A stretch of DNA of 64,000 nucleotides from Colimorpha sp045597845 (GCA_045597845.1 JAZLKZ010000085.1:1-64000); one strand, 5' to 3'; counted from the stretch's first letter, positions 42,437 through 52,898 are shown. Notes: a model not told the origin generated them from the letters alone. A program made the numbers and translations.

Positions 42437-45148
42437 CTGGTCGCCAAACATAGTGGTTTGAGTGCCTTCGGCGAAACCTTGCTGAGCATCAAGGGCATCT
42501 CCAGAGAGTTCGCCGCTCTCGTCCAACACTTGCTCGTCTTCGGGTTCCGGCTCGGGCAACGGATCGAGCCAATTGAAGGACTTGACCTCAAAAGTGGTGA
42601 TACGCTTGCCTTTGGCCTTGTAGCCTTTAACACCGATAAAATCATACACTTCAATGATTTCTGACTGAATCTTTTTGTTGCTCGAAGCATCATAGACCAC
42701 CTCCAGACGGGGAAAAGTATCGAGAGAATAGGAAATCATAGTGTCGCCACTACCCTCTTCGAGGAAAGCGAGTTTCTTATCGCTAACCTCCTCAAAGAAA
42801 CGTTTTAGGTAGTAGCTACCCGAGGTTTTTTCCTTGTAGATTACAGAAACGATGGCCTTGGAATAATATTTTCGGATAAGCGAGAGATCGTCGTCGTAGT
42901 GGTTGGAGAGGTCGAAATTGGTAGTACGCATGGCACCCGACTGCATAAGTGTAAAAATCTTGTCGGAGCCCTTGAACTCACCGAGATAGCTTCCTGCCTC
43001 GCTGACATTGAGGCGTTTGACACTCTCGTCGAACCAAATCTTGCGCGCTCCCAAAGTAGAGACGCCCTCGTCCTTAAGGCTGATGTTGCGCACTGCGTTG
43101 CGAGTGAGTATGTTGCCGATAGATTGGCGGCCCTTGATAGCGATGGTGGCGAAGTTGAAGTCGAAGCTGGTCTTCTTGAGTTTGGGCTTGCTCACATGAT
43201 GAACTGTGATTGTTTCCGCCTCGCCGTTGGGATTTGCGGTGAAATAGAGCACCTTGGTGCCTTTGGTACCTTTTGTGAGGGAATAGTCCTTATCGCGTGT
43301 GATGCCTACCACGGAGAAACGTTTCACCATGACGTAGCCGGCATTGCCGTCTCTATATATCATATTATATACGGTACGTTCGTCCTTCTTGCGAAAGACC
43401 GATATGAAAAGGATTTCCTTGCACTCCTGCGAACCTACGAAACCCTTTTCCTGCACCTTGGAAACCATCATGGTACCGTCGCGGCGGAATACGATGATGT
43501 CGTCCATCTTGGAGCATTCGCACACCAGTTCCACATCCTCCTCCTTTTTCAAGGCGTAGCCGGCGAAACCCGTGGTGCGGTTTACATAAAGCTTTTCATT
43601 GGCAACGGCAACCGTCACAGCTTCAATGTCTTCAAAGTTGCGAATTTCGGTCTTTCTTTCACGTCCCTTGCCATATTTTTCAAGGATATGCTGGAAATAG
43701 TTGATGGCGTAATCCACAAGATGCTCAAGGTGGTTGCGCACCTCGTCCATGGCCATCTCTATGTTGGCGATTTCCTCCTCCGCCTTCTTGATGTCGAACA
43801 TGGAGATTTTGCGGACAGGCTTTTCGCAGAGCTTGAGCACATCCTCACGCGTAATTTCCTTATGGACCAATTTGCGATAAGGGTCGAAGGCACGCTCGAT
43901 GCCCGTAACCTGCATGTCCCAGTTTTCGAAATTCTTCTTCTCCAACACTTTATAGATGCCTTTCTCGAAGAAAATCTTCTCCAAAGACACCCAATGCCAT
44001 TTGTCTTCGAGTTCGGCAAGCTGAATTTCAAGTTCCTGGCGCAGCAGATCCTTCGTACGGAGCGTAGAATGGCGCAATATGTCACTCACGGTCATGAAAA
44101 CCGGCTTGTTGTTCTTGATGACGCAAGTCTGCGGCGAGAAACTGACCTGACAACTTGTAAAGGCGTAAAGCGCATCGATGGTTTGGTCGGGAGAGATACC
44201 CGAAGGCAGATAGACCACAATTTCGGCCTCCGCAGCCGTATTGTCGTCCACTTTTTTGATCTTGATCTTGCCCTTTTCCGTTGCCTTTACAATGCTGTCC
44301 TTGATGTCGGATGTTGTAACGCCATAAGGAATCTCGGTAATCACGATAGCCTTGCGCTTGTCGTCGTAGTGCATCTTGGCGCGGATGCGGAGACGTCCAC
44401 CCTGGGCGCCGTCGTTGTATTTCGAGACATCGATCATGCCACCCGTAGGAAAGTCGGGGTAGATTTCGAAAGGTTGGTCCTTGAGGATGGCGATGCTCGA
44501 CTCAAGGAGTTCGATAAAGTTGTAAGGCAGTATAACGGAAGTCAATGTAACAGCGATACCCTTTGTGCCGTGTGCGAGAAGCAAGGGAAACTTAACGGGA
44601 AGCGTTTCGGGTTCTTGATTGCGACCGTCGTAGCTTGGAAGCCAATGTGTGGTCTTTGAATTGAAAACCACCTCTTTGGCGAATTTCGAGAGGCGCGCCT
44701 CAATATAACGGCCAGCGGCCGCGTCGTCGCCCGTAAGGATGTTGCCCCAGTTACCCTGACAGTCGATGAGAAGGTTTTTCTGCCCCATGTTGACGAGAGC
44801 GTCCTTGATGGAAGCGTCGCCGTGGGGATGGTAGGCCATAGTACGGCCCACAATGCTCTGAACCTTGTTGAGGCTACCATCGTCCATTTCCTTCATGGTA
44901 TGAAGGATACGACGCTGAACAGGCTTCAGACCGTCGTCGATGTGAGGCACCGATCGGTCGAGGATGACATCCGAAGCGTAGTCAATCCAATAGTCGCGGA
45001 ACATGCTGTTCAACGAAATGGTAGCGCCCTCAGCGGAGGAGGCAGTCTCTTCTTCCTGAGGAATTTGGGTATGAACGGTAGGTTCTTCCAGTTGGGAAGA
45101 ATCGTTTGGTGTTTCTTCGTCTCTGTTTTTCAACTCGTCTTCTTCCAT
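42434..45148 (-). CDS. parC: DNA topoisomerase IV subunit A
   Basis: Decatenase A subunit, 904 aa. An acidic N-terminal tail of about 45 residues (EEDELKNRDEETPNDSSQ) precedes the breakage domain: GLKPVQRRILHTM, HPHGDASIKDALV, catalytic tyrosine in AAAGRYIEAR. The C-terminus keeps partial beta-pinwheel blades but no GyrA box, separating it from gyrA at 5637, and ends with an acidic tail and DQ. The final codons overlap an intergenic repeat word. No parE next to it. Confidence 0.92.
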   Translation of the reverse strand: MEEDELKNRDEETPNDSSQLEEPTVHTQIPQEEETASSAEGATISLNSMFRDYWIDYASDVILDRSVPHIDDGLKPVQRRILHTMKEMDDGSLNKVQSIVGRTMAYHPHGDASIKDALVNMGQKNLLIDCQGNWGNILTGDDAAAGRYIEARLSKFAKEVVFNSKTTHWLPSYDGRNQEPETLPVKFPLLLAHGTKGIAVTLTSVILPYNFIELLESSIAILKDQPFEIYPDFPTGGMIDVSKYNDGAQGGRLRIRAKMHYDDKRKAIVITEIPYGVTTSDIKDSIVKATEKGKIKIKKVDDNTAAEAEIVVYLPSGISPDQTIDALYAFTSCQVSFSPQTCVIKNNKPVFMTVSDILRHSTLRTKDLLRQELEIQLAELEDKWHWVSLEKIFFEKGIYKVLEKKNFENWDMQVTGIERAFDPYRKLVHKEITREDVLKLCEKPVRKISMFDIKKAEEEIANIEMAMDEVRNHLEHLVDYAINYFQHILEKYGKGRERKTEIRNFEDIEAVTVAVANEKLYVNRTTGFAGYALKKEEDVELVCECSKMDDIIVFRRDGTMMVSKVQEKGFVGSQECKEILFISVFRKKDERTVYNMIYRDGNAGYVMVKRFSVVGITRDKDYSLTKGTKGTKVLYFTANPNGEAETITVHHVSKPKLKKTSFDFNFATIAIKGRQSIGNILTRNAVRNISLKDEGVSTLGARKIWFDESVKRLNVSEAGSYLGEFKGSDKIFTLMQSGAMRTTNFDLSNHYDDDLSLIRKYYSKAIVSVIYKEKTSGSYYLKRFFEEVSDKKLAFLEEGSGDTMISYSLDTFPRLEVVYDASSNKKIQSEIIEVYDFIGVKGYKAKGKRITTFEVKSFNWLDPLPEPEPEDEQVLDESGELSGDALDAQQGFAEGTQTTMFGDQ

Positions 45149-45172
45149 TCGAGAGATTATTTAGATAATCTG

Positions 45173-45180
45173 CAAAATTA
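45173..45180 (-). promoter_or_regulatory. -7 element for parC
   Basis: Reverse strand TAATTTTG, 24 bases before the parC ATG. Confidence 0.5.
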
Positions 45181-45425
45181 CAGAATAATGCCCAAAGACG
45201 GAACAACTATGCATAATACTTTTTAACATAGTTGCAAACGTTCTCTTTGATTCCGATTCTCTTTTGCAAAAGAGGAACGAGTGGAACTCAATATTACATA
45301 CTTGAAAACACGAATTCCTTATTTTGAGAAATGCTAAAACACGAATAAAAAGTAATATTATGTAGTTTATTGATTCAATTAAAAAGAGGCTGCATGATTC
45401 TTCGTGGCAAGTCATATTTTTTTCG

Positions 45426-45433
45426 TAACTTTG
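45426..45433 (+). promoter_or_regulatory. -7 element for valS
   Basis: TAACTTTG matches TAnnTTTG. It lies downstream of the in-frame GTG at 45404, which rules out that start and supports ATG 45470. The remaining 45181-45425 region shows no gene. Confidence 0.6.
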
Positions 45434-45469
45434 CAGTTTGAATTTTTTTGCAACAAAAATCATATTTCC

Positions 45470-48184
45470 ATGAATATCGCTCCTAAGTATGATCCCTCTA
45501 TCGTTGAGGAAAAATGGTACTCTTATTGGTTGGAAAAGAAGCTTTTCCACTCCGAGCCCGACACTCGCATTCCCTATACCGTAGTCATTCCGCCACCCAA
45601 CGTGACGGGGGTGCTCCACATGGGTCACATGCTCAACAACACCATACAGGACGTGCTGGTGCGTCGCGCTCGCATGATGGGCAAACACGCCTGCTGGGTT
45701 CCGGGTACCGACCATGCCTCTATCGCTACCGAAGCCAAGGTGGTGAACATGCTGAAGGAGCGCGGCATCGACAAGCGCTCGCTGACGCGTGACGAATTCA
45801 TGAAATACGCCTGGGAATGGAAGGAAGAGCATGGTGGCATCATCCTCAAACAGCTGCGCAAACTCGGCGCCAGCTGCGACTGGGACCGTACCGCCTTCAC
45901 CATGGACCCCATCCGCTACGAAAGCGTCATCAAGGTGTTTGTGGATCTCTACGACAAAGGTCTCATCTACCGTGGCGTGAGAATGGTGAACTGGGATCCC
46001 AAGGCCCTCACCGCCGTGAGCGACGAAGAGGTCATCTACAAGGAATCTCAATCCAAGCTCTACTACCTCAGATACTATATTGATACACCAGCAACCACCC
46101 AGTTCGACCTCAAGGATGTTACCGACTCGGAAGGCAACGCCATTCCCTGCGGCATCAAACAGAACGAGAAAGGCTACTATGTAATCGTCGCAACCACGCG
46201 TCCCGAGACCATCCTGGGCGATACCGCAGTGTGCGTGCATCCCCAAGACCTGAGATACAGCCAGATGAAAGGCATGAAAGTCGTTGTGCCCGGCGTAGGC
46301 CGCAGCGTGGCCATCATCATGGACGAATATGTTGACCGTGAATTTGGTACGGGTGCCTTGAAAATCACCCCCGCCCACGACATCAACGACTACAACTTGG
46401 GCATGAAATACAACCTCGAGACCATCGATATCTTCAACGACAATGGCACTCTGAACGAGAAGGGCGGCAAATACAAGGACATGGACCGCTTTGCCTGCCG
46501 CAAGCAGATTGTCAAGGATCTCGAAGAATTGGGCCTTATCGAGAAAATCGAGGACTACACCAACAAGGTAGGTCACAGCGAACGCACCGACGCAGTCATC
46601 GAACCCAAGCTCTCCGCCCAGTGGTTCATGAAGATGAGCGACATCGCCAAGAAAGCCCTCGAAGTGGTGGAAGACGACACTATCCAGTTCCATCCCGCCA
46701 AGTTCAAGAACGTCTATCGCCATTGGCTCGAAAACATCAAGGATTGGTGCATCAGTCGCCAACTTTGGTGGGGACAGCGCATTCCCGCCTACTATCTTGA
46801 GGTGGAAGGTCGCACGGAGACTATCGTGGCAGAGACAAAGGAAGAAGCTTTCCAAAAGGCACAGCAGCGTTTCGGAAAGGCTGCAAGTTCCATCGACCAG
46901 CTGCGTCAGGACGAAGATGTGCTCGACACCTGGTTCAGCTCTTGGCTCTGGCCCATCAGCCTCTTTGACGGCATCCGCAATCCCGACAATCCCGAAATCA
47001 AATACTACTACCCCACCAACGACCTCATCACTGCTCCCGACATCATCTTCTTCTGGGTTGCCCGCATGATTATGGCTGGCGAGGAATACCGCGACAAGGT
47101 GCCATTCCACCATGTCTATTTTACCGGAATCGTACGCGACAAGTTGGGCAGAAAGATGTCCAAGTCGCTCGGCAACAGTCCCGACCCCATCAAGCTCATT
47201 GAGCAATACGGTGCCGACGGTGTGCGTATGGGCATGTTGCTCACCGCTCCCGCTGGGAACGACCTGCCTTTCGACGAGAGCATCTGCGAACAGGGACGCA
47301 ATTTCTCAAACAAGATTTGGAACGCCCTGAGGCTCGTAAAAGGCTGGGAAGTATCGGAAGAACTCAAGCAACCCGAAGAATGCAGCCAAGCCGTCGAGTG
47401 GATCGAGCAACGTATGGCCTGCGTGCTTGAAGAGGTGGAACGCGATTTCGACCAATACCGCCTCAGCGAAGCCCTCATGGCGACCTATAAACTCATGTGG
47501 GACGACTTCTGCTCTTGGTATCTCGAAATCATCAAGCCCGCATACCAGGCCCCCATCGACCGCGAAACTTACGAAGCAACCATCCGCATTTTCGAGCGCC
47601 TCATGTGCATGCTCCACCCCTTCATGCCTTTCGTAACCGAAGAGGTTTGGCACACACTGCGCGAACGTCCCGAAGAGGCTTCCATCATGGTGCAACACAT
47701 GCCCATGAGCGTGTTCTTCGACCAGAGAATGCTTGATGGATTCGCCAAGGCGCAGGAAACCATCGCCGGCGTGCGCAACATCCGCAACTCAAAGGGACTA
47801 TCGCCCAAAGAGGCTTTGGAACTCTTCATCCGCGAAAGCGAAGCCGACTCCCGCTTCGACAACATCATCAAGAAAATGGCAAACGTGAGCAAGGTGGAAT
47901 ACGTGAGCGAAAAAGTCGAAGGAGCCATCAGCTTCATGGTGGGAACCGCCGAATGCTTCGTTCCAATGATCCAGAACATCGACAAGGATGCCGAACTCAA
48001 GAAGTTGCAAGAAGAACTCGCCTACACCGAAGGATTCCTCAACAGTGTGATGAAGAAACTCGGCAACGAGAAGTTCGTGAACGGCGCTCCCGAGAAGGTG
48101 GTGAACATCGAACGCCAAAAGAAAGCCGACGCGGAAAGCAAGATTGCCGCCATCAAAGCTCAGATTGCAATGTTAAACGCATAA
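45470..48184 (+). CDS. valS: Valyl-tRNA synthetase
   Basis: Class I synthetase, 904 aa from ATG 45470 (MNIAPKYDPSIVEEKW). HIGH signature as PPNVTGVLHMGHMLNNT, editing domain with TTRPETILGDTAV, KMSKS as GRKMSKSLGNSPDP, anticodon-binding domain, and the C-terminal tRNA-arm coiled coil (LKKLQEELAYTEGFLNSVM). The reverse strand carries a long open frame (681 aa) that is a codon-bias shadow. Strong terminator behind. Confidence 0.96.
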   Translation: MNIAPKYDPSIVEEKWYSYWLEKKLFHSEPDTRIPYTVVIPPPNVTGVLHMGHMLNNTIQDVLVRRARMMGKHACWVPGTDHASIATEAKVVNMLKERGIDKRSLTRDEFMKYAWEWKEEHGGIILKQLRKLGASCDWDRTAFTMDPIRYESVIKVFVDLYDKGLIYRGVRMVNWDPKALTAVSDEEVIYKESQSKLYYLRYYIDTPATTQFDLKDVTDSEGNAIPCGIKQNEKGYYVIVATTRPETILGDTAVCVHPQDLRYSQMKGMKVVVPGVGRSVAIIMDEYVDREFGTGALKITPAHDINDYNLGMKYNLETIDIFNDNGTLNEKGGKYKDMDRFACRKQIVKDLEELGLIEKIEDYTNKVGHSERTDAVIEPKLSAQWFMKMSDIAKKALEVVEDDTIQFHPAKFKNVYRHWLENIKDWCISRQLWWGQRIPAYYLEVEGRTETIVAETKEEAFQKAQQRFGKAASSIDQLRQDEDVLDTWFSSWLWPISLFDGIRNPDNPEIKYYYPTNDLITAPDIIFFWVARMIMAGEEYRDKVPFHHVYFTGIVRDKLGRKMSKSLGNSPDPIKLIEQYGADGVRMGMLLTAPAGNDLPFDESICEQGRNFSNKIWNALRLVKGWEVSEELKQPEECSQAVEWIEQRMACVLEEVERDFDQYRLSEALMATYKLMWDDFCSWYLEIIKPAYQAPIDRETYEATIRIFERLMCMLHPFMPFVTEEVWHTLRERPEEASIMVQHMPMSVFFDQRMLDGFAKAQETIAGVRNIRNSKGLSPKEALELFIRESEADSRFDNIIKKMANVSKVEYVSEKVEGAISFMVGTAECFVPMIQNIDKDAELKKLQEELAYTEGFLNSVMKKLGNEKFVNGAPEKVVNIERQKKADAESKIAAIKAQIAMLNA

Positions 48185-48207
48185 TACATAAATAAGAAAT
48201 TTAATAA

Positions 48208-48251
48208 AAAAACAAGAAAATCGGAAGTGAACTTCCGATTTTCTTGTTTTT
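48208..48251. terminator. Bidirectional intrinsic terminator
   Basis: Twenty-one-base arms (AAAACAAGAAAATCGGAAGT and its complement) separated by GA; A-tract on the left and T-tract on the right serve valS (+) and the gene ending at 48275 (-). Confidence 0.88.
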
Positions 48252-48274
48252 ATGCTTTGCATAATCAAAAAGCA

Positions 48275-49948
48275 TCAATATTCTCTAAGATTTTTCCCTT
48301 TAGGATATTTCACCGTATAGGAGAAGGTAAGGGTCTTTTCCTGTCGGGGTTCCAAGGTTACCAACCAACGGAGAAGGCCTGTCTGGCTGTTGTATTCGGC
48401 ACTGCCCGTGACCACATTGCCAACCTTGATTTCGGCATTTCCGGAAAGCGGAACTTGGTCTTTGAGCGTGACTTCAATCTTCTCATTCTTGGTGTTCTTA
48501 AGAGTGAGTTTCACTGTAACAGTCTCTTCGATTTCCTTGGAAAGCAAGCCACTCTTGTCGGGAGAAGACTTGACGACCTTTCGGATGACGTTCACGTTAC
48601 GGTCTTCGCCAATGGAGAAACGCAGCGTATCGCCGACACCGGAAGTAGCAATGTCGGAACGGGAAACAAACTTGTTGTTGAGATACACCGCACAATTGGC
48701 ATCAAGTAATCCGAGAGCCTCCCAGTCGGGCAAAAGGGCTGTGTAATAGACTTTTTCCTCAATCTTGGGCGTGGTGAAACGGGCGAAAGTGATGTTGGTG
48801 GTATCGCTGGAGAGGAGCATGGTCTGTCCCTTCATCGTGGGGTCGAAAGGAATGGTCTGCTTGGTATTGAGGGTGTATTCACGGCTGAGCGTGAATTCTT
48901 GGCCAACAGCGGGTTCCATACTAAGATTCAGAGCATCTTCAGCAACAAAAACCTCTTCTTCAGCATCAGCCATCTCCATCGTTGTCATAGTGTTACGCAT
49001 CATCGCCTTGCTTTTGGCAAAACCATTAGCTCTATATGTAATGGGTTCGACAAAATCGAGATAGTAGGGATACAAAGCTTGGTCGAAGCCGGCATAGCCC
49101 GCTTGGTGGGTCGAGAAGACTATGGGACAGTTGCGCCAATGTTCGCCAGTATTTTGGCTTACAGATGCCTTGAGCATGAAGATGGCACGATGAAGGTCTT
49201 CGTCGAGCATGGCATCGTATGAATAATTGCAGCGCACACTGGAGACGAAATAGCTGTAGCTGATACGGGCGTTGGCGAGAGCCTTGTTGGCATAAATGCT
49301 GACCTCAATGCTGTTCTCTGTCTTGTTGAGGGATTTGCCTCCCGTGTTGCGGAGCAGCAGTGCCTCCATGTCGGAATTGATTTGCGAGAGTTGATAATAA
49401 AAATCGTCGTTTTCCGACTGGGCTTTGCTTATCGCGGCGTTGATGCGCTGCGTCTCAGAACGTTGGTACTCGAACTGCGCCTTGAGATTGTCAATAGTGT
49501 CGAACTTTTCAGGAGTTTTCACCGCCTTGAGGTTGTTCAACGCACTCAGTTGCTTGTTGAGCGTGGAAATCAGCGAATTGTTGTTTTTCACCTTCAACAA
49601 AAGATCATCTTGCTTGTTGACCAGCGTTTGGTATTGGGCAAAAGCGGCAGCTGGCAAACTTTTTTCAGCAGCCACCTTGTTAGTCAGTGTGTTGTGGCTG
49701 AGTTCCATTGCGCTGATAAACCAATCGGGCGAAGAGGAAAAATGCACTCCATCGGCTTGGATGGAATTGGCATTTTCCGAAAAAATTAGCTTGTTGTCGC
49801 CCTGACGGAGGTTAACCGTAGCGCTTTTCTCCACCAAAGCCCCATTGGGATAGATGGTCACTTTGTCGATTTTGCTCCGCACTTCAGTTTGCGCAAATGC
49901 AGCAGTGCCCAAAGCAAGCAAAGCAAAGGGAAGGATTAGTTTTTTCAT
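48275..49948 (-). CDS. Exported DUF4139/DUF4140 (MuiA-like) protein
   Basis: 557 aa with signal peptide (KKLILPFALLALGTAAFAQ). N-terminal DUF4140 domain (VTIYPNGALVEKSATVNL), a coiled-coil middle (residues 95-200, many Q, N, L and K), then the DUF4139 beta domain (VEPITYRANGF, YYTALLPDWEALGLLDANCAVYLNN). Conserved across Bacteroidetes and related to mucoidy inhibitor MuiA, but without known biochemistry. It follows menA by 13 bases at the end of the MATE-ubiE-menA operon. Confidence 0.82.
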   Translation of the reverse strand: MKKLILPFALLALGTAAFAQTEVRSKIDKVTIYPNGALVEKSATVNLRQGDNKLIFSENANSIQADGVHFSSSPDWFISAMELSHNTLTNKVAAEKSLPAAAFAQYQTLVNKQDDLLLKVKNNNSLISTLNKQLSALNNLKAVKTPEKFDTIDNLKAQFEYQRSETQRINAAISKAQSENDDFYYQLSQINSDMEALLLRNTGGKSLNKTENSIEVSIYANKALANARISYSYFVSSVRCNYSYDAMLDEDLHRAIFMLKASVSQNTGEHWRNCPIVFSTHQAGYAGFDQALYPYYLDFVEPITYRANGFAKSKAMMRNTMTTMEMADAEEEVFVAEDALNLSMEPAVGQEFTLSREYTLNTKQTIPFDPTMKGQTMLLSSDTTNITFARFTTPKIEEKVYYTALLPDWEALGLLDANCAVYLNNKFVSRSDIATSGVGDTLRFSIGEDRNVNVIRKVVKSSPDKSGLLSKEIEETVTVKLTLKNTKNEKIEVTLKDQVPLSGNAEIKVGNVVTGSAEYNSQTGLLRWLVTLEPRQEKTLTFSYTVKYPKGKNLREY

Positions 49949-49961
49949 GTTTTTATGTATT

Positions 49962-50828
49962 TCAAAGGTTTATACTTATTAGAACTAACATCGTGAAACA
50001 GAGGTTTAGAAGACCTGCACCCAAAAGACATTTGTTGTATTGTTTTCCTTCGGATTTCAGCACTTTGACTGTGAGGAAGATTGCAGGAACGACAATGAGC
50101 ATGGGCAAGAGTTTTCCAAAAGCGAGATAGGCGAACAGAGGCATCAATGCCACCACGCAGCAATAGCCAACCTCCCCAGCCCTTTTTCCGAAACGGACAG
50201 GGAAAGTCTTCTTACCTACCTCTCGGTCATCCTCGATATCACGTAGATTATTGGTAATCAATACGCACATCGAAATCAACCCACACACAGCTCCAGCATA
50301 AAAGGCTTGCCATAAATAGGAACCCGTTTGCAGATAGGCAGTCCCCGCCGTAGCAATTACGCCATAGTAGAGGAATACGAAGATGTCGGCGACGCCGAGA
50401 TAGGAAAGAGAATGATTGGTGGCGGTGTAGAGCCAGGCAAACAGAATTGCTGTGACACCGATTATCAAGATAGGCCAGCCGCCGACCCACAGCAGATAGG
50501 CACCCATCAAGACAGACAAAGCCAAGGCGATGAGGCAAGCCCGAAGCATACGCTCCTTGCTCACCAGACCCTCGGCGAGCGCACGACTGAAGCCCACCCT
50601 GCCAGCCTTGTCCGCCCCACGGACATAGTCGTAATAGTCGTTCACCAAATTGGAGAAAATCTGCAAATCCAAGGCGCAGAGCAACGTGACGATTGCCACA
50701 AGCCAATTGCCGACACCCGAAACACACAGTCCGACCACGACAGGACAAGCCGAAGCAAAAAGCGTTTGAGGTCGTATGATTTTAAGCCATTTCATTGCGA
50801 AAAATAAAGTATAAAAGTTATTGGGCAT
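49962..50828 (-). CDS. menA: 1,4-dihydroxy-2-naphthoate polyprenyltransferase
   Basis: Attaches the isoprenoid tail in menaquinone synthesis; UbiA-family membrane enzyme with about eight helices. First Asp-rich motif NDYYDYVRGAD, second DIEDDREVGKKT. 288 aa from ATG 50828, whose first bases overlap the ubiE stop by 11 bases; an alternative start at 50795 (MKWLKIIRPQT) would lose 11 residues and looks more like typical N-termini. The direct pairing with ubiE gives two consecutive late steps of the pathway. Confidence 0.92.
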   Translation of the reverse strand: MPNNFYTLFFAMKWLKIIRPQTLFASACPVVVGLCVSGVGNWLVAIVTLLCALDLQIFSNLVNDYYDYVRGADKAGRVGFSRALAEGLVSKERMLRACLIALALSVLMGAYLLWVGGWPILIIGVTAILFAWLYTATNHSLSYLGVADIFVFLYYGVIATAGTAYLQTGSYLWQAFYAGAVCGLISMCVLITNNLRDIEDDREVGKKTFPVRFGKRAGEVGYCCVVALMPLFAYLAFGKLLPMLIVVPAIFLTVKVLKSEGKQYNKCLLGAGLLNLCFTMLVLISINL

Positions 50829-51507
50829 GATAGATTGTAGCGATACCGAAAGTGAGGGTTTTGTAGCTCACGTTTTGAAACCCGGCTTGACGCAAATGAT
50901 TGCACATCTCTTCGCCCCAAATAAAATGTTTCACACTGGAATTGAGGTACTTGTAAGCAGTAGTGTCCTTGCTGAGCCACTTGCCGACAAGAGGGAGAAT
51001 CTTGGAGAAATAGAAATCATAGCAAAAGCGGATCAATGGATTTTCAGGATAGGAAAACTCCAAAATCACCAACTCGCCATCAGGTTTCAGCACACGATGC
51101 ATCTCCAAAAGCCCTTTGTCCAAATCGGCGAAATTCCTCACCCCGAAAGCACATGTAACGGCATCGAAACTGCTGTCTTCGAATGGCATATTAGTAGCAT
51201 CCACATGCCGAAATGCAACCTTATCCTGCAAATTCAACCGTTCCATCTTCTCCTTGCCCAGACGCATCATCTCATCCGACAGGTCGATTCCAACCACATG
51301 AGAAGCCTTGGATTGGTGCAGCAATTCCACCGCAAAATCAGCCGTTCCGATAGCCACATCAAGCACATTTTCATTCCGTCGCATCATCTTCACCGCCTTG
51401 CGCCTCCACCGCTTGTCAATCCCAGCCGACAAAAGGTGGTTGAGTTTGTCGTAGGTAGGTGCAATACGATTGAACAGATTGCCGATATTCGCTTTTTCTT
51501 CTTGCAT
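50818..51507 (-). CDS. ubiE: Demethylmenaquinone methyltransferase
   Basis: SAM-dependent methyltransferase (MenG/UbiE), last step of menaquinone synthesis. Motifs: NRIAPTYDKLNHLLSAGID, VLDVAIGTADFAVEL (SAM site), FEDSSFDAVTCAFGVRNFAD, and ILEFSYPENPLIRFCYDFYF. 229 aa. It shares the operon with menA (overlap) and starts 21 bases after the MATE gene. Confidence 0.94.
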   Translation of the reverse strand: MQEEKANIGNLFNRIAPTYDKLNHLLSAGIDKRWRRKAVKMMRRNENVLDVAIGTADFAVELLHQSKASHVVGIDLSDEMMRLGKEKMERLNLQDKVAFRHVDATNMPFEDSSFDAVTCAFGVRNFADLDKGLLEMHRVLKPDGELVILEFSYPENPLIRFCYDFYFSKILPLVGKWLSKDTTAYKYLNSSVKHFIWGEEMCNHLRQAGFQNVSYKTLTFGIATIYHAQ

Positions 51508-51528
51508 GATACTTAATTGCTTAGTGAA

Positions 51529-52893
51529 TCAGAAATCCCCCTTTTTGAGTTTGCGGCTAATCCAGATGGCGTAAGGAACAGACAACAGGAACGTGCATAC
51601 GTCCGCCACAGCCTGCGTCATTTCCACGCCATGCAAGCCCAAGAAGCACGGCAAGATAAATACTGTAGGAATAAAGAAAAGTCCTTGTCTTGCGGCACTC
51701 AACAAGGTGGCAGGAAGGGTCATACGGATGTTTTGGAACAGCATGTTTGTGGAGGTGGAGAGACCCACCAAAGGGAAAGCGGCACACTGCCAACGCAACG
51801 CTCTGGCACCGATAGCAATCAGCTCGGGATCCTCGCTACGGAAGATTGCGACAATCTGAGGCGCGAAAAGCAATCCCATAACCGAGACTGCACAAAGAAA
51901 CAATGTTGAAACTGTAACAGCGAAGAAATAGGACTGTCTAACACGCTCATATTTCTTGGCACCAAAGTTATACCCACACACCGGTTGGAAACCTTGGATG
52001 AAGCCCAAAGCCAGCGAAAAGGCGAACATCATGGTACGGGAAACCACGGCAAAAGCAGCCACGGCGGAAGCCTCGTGACCAGGAACGGCATGTCGCACAG
52101 CGGCATAATTTAAGCAAATGGCTGCCGTACAATTGAAAGTCTGACGAATCAACGAAGGCAACCCTCCCGCCACTATGTCGCGATAGCACTGCCTCGAAGG
52201 CTTGAAGTTGCGGAAGGCGATATGCACCGAATCGTTCCTGAATGTGCCCCAAAGCAACAACGACCAGCTGAACAGCTGACTGATGGCGGTAGAGAGCGAA
52301 GCACCCGTAACGCCCAAATCAAGAGCAAAAATAAAGATTGGATCGAGAATAATGTTCAAGACAGCGCCCGACACGATGCCAATCATGCCAAAACGCGCGT
52401 TGCCTTGCAAACGGAGCTGGTTGTTGAGCGTTAGTGCCGACATCATGAAAGGCGAAGCCAAAAGAATGTATCGCAGATAGTCGTTGGAATATGGAACCAC
52501 TTCAGGCGTAGCGCCCAAAAGCACAGAGAGTTGCGTCAAGAAGAATATTCCAACCACGGCAGCCACAACGCCAATGATGAATGGCGTAAAGAAACCCACG
52601 GCAGCCATGCGAGCCGCATTGTCGCGCTGCTTGGCGCCCAATGCCGTGGAGATATAGTTTCCCGAACCATGTCCGAAGAAAAATCCCATGGCTTGGATGA
52701 AAGTCATATAAGCGAACGAAATGCCGATACCTGCCGTAGCTTCCGTAGAAAGGTGTCCCACAAAAGCGGCATCCACCACGTTGTAGAGCGCACTTACCAC
52801 CATGCTTAACATGGTTGGAATGGCAAGCCTCAACACAAGCCTCCTTACTGGAGTCTCGGTCATCTCTATATATTTCTGGTCAAGTGAAGACAA
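51529..52893 (-). CDS. MATE-family efflux transporter
   Basis: 454 aa, twelve hydrophobic helices. N-terminal TETPVRRLVLRLAIPTMLSM and NVVDAAFVGHLSTEA match the MATE opening helix, and the internal pseudo-repeat begins near YRDIVAGGLPSLIRQ. Exports cationic drugs or metabolites using Na+ or H+. Start assigned to TTG 52893 because the reading gives SLDQKYIEMTETP, as in relatives; ATG 52863 is the safer alternative. First of four or five linked genes. Confidence 0.88.
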   Translation of the reverse strand: MSSLDQKYIEMTETPVRRLVLRLAIPTMLSMVVSALYNVVDAAFVGHLSTEATAGIGISFAYMTFIQAMGFFFGHGSGNYISTALGAKQRDNAARMAAVGFFTPFIIGVVAAVVGIFFLTQLSVLLGATPEVVPYSNDYLRYILLASPFMMSALTLNNQLRLQGNARFGMIGIVSGAVLNIILDPIFIFALDLGVTGASLSTAISQLFSWSLLLWGTFRNDSVHIAFRNFKPSRQCYRDIVAGGLPSLIRQTFNCTAAICLNYAAVRHAVPGHEASAVAAFAVVSRTMMFAFSLALGFIQGFQPVCGYNFGAKKYERVRQSYFFAVTVSTLFLCAVSVMGLLFAPQIVAIFRSEDPELIAIGARALRWQCAAFPLVGLSTSTNMLFQNIRMTLPATLLSAARQGLFFIPTVFILPCFLGLHGVEMTQAVADVCTFLLSVPYAIWISRKLKKGDF

Positions 52894-52898
52894 GTGAG

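Noticed and set aside
42899..44659. 586-aa open frame on the plus strand
   Set aside because: It lies wholly antisense to parC, has no family signature or promoter, and is a codon-bias shadow.
45404..45469. Upstream GTG start for valS
   Set aside because: The -7 promoter box lies downstream of this GTG, and the extra residues are not family-like.
45161..47206. 681-aa open frame on the minus strand
   Set aside because: Antisense to valS; valS has complete synthetase motifs, so this frame is a shadow.
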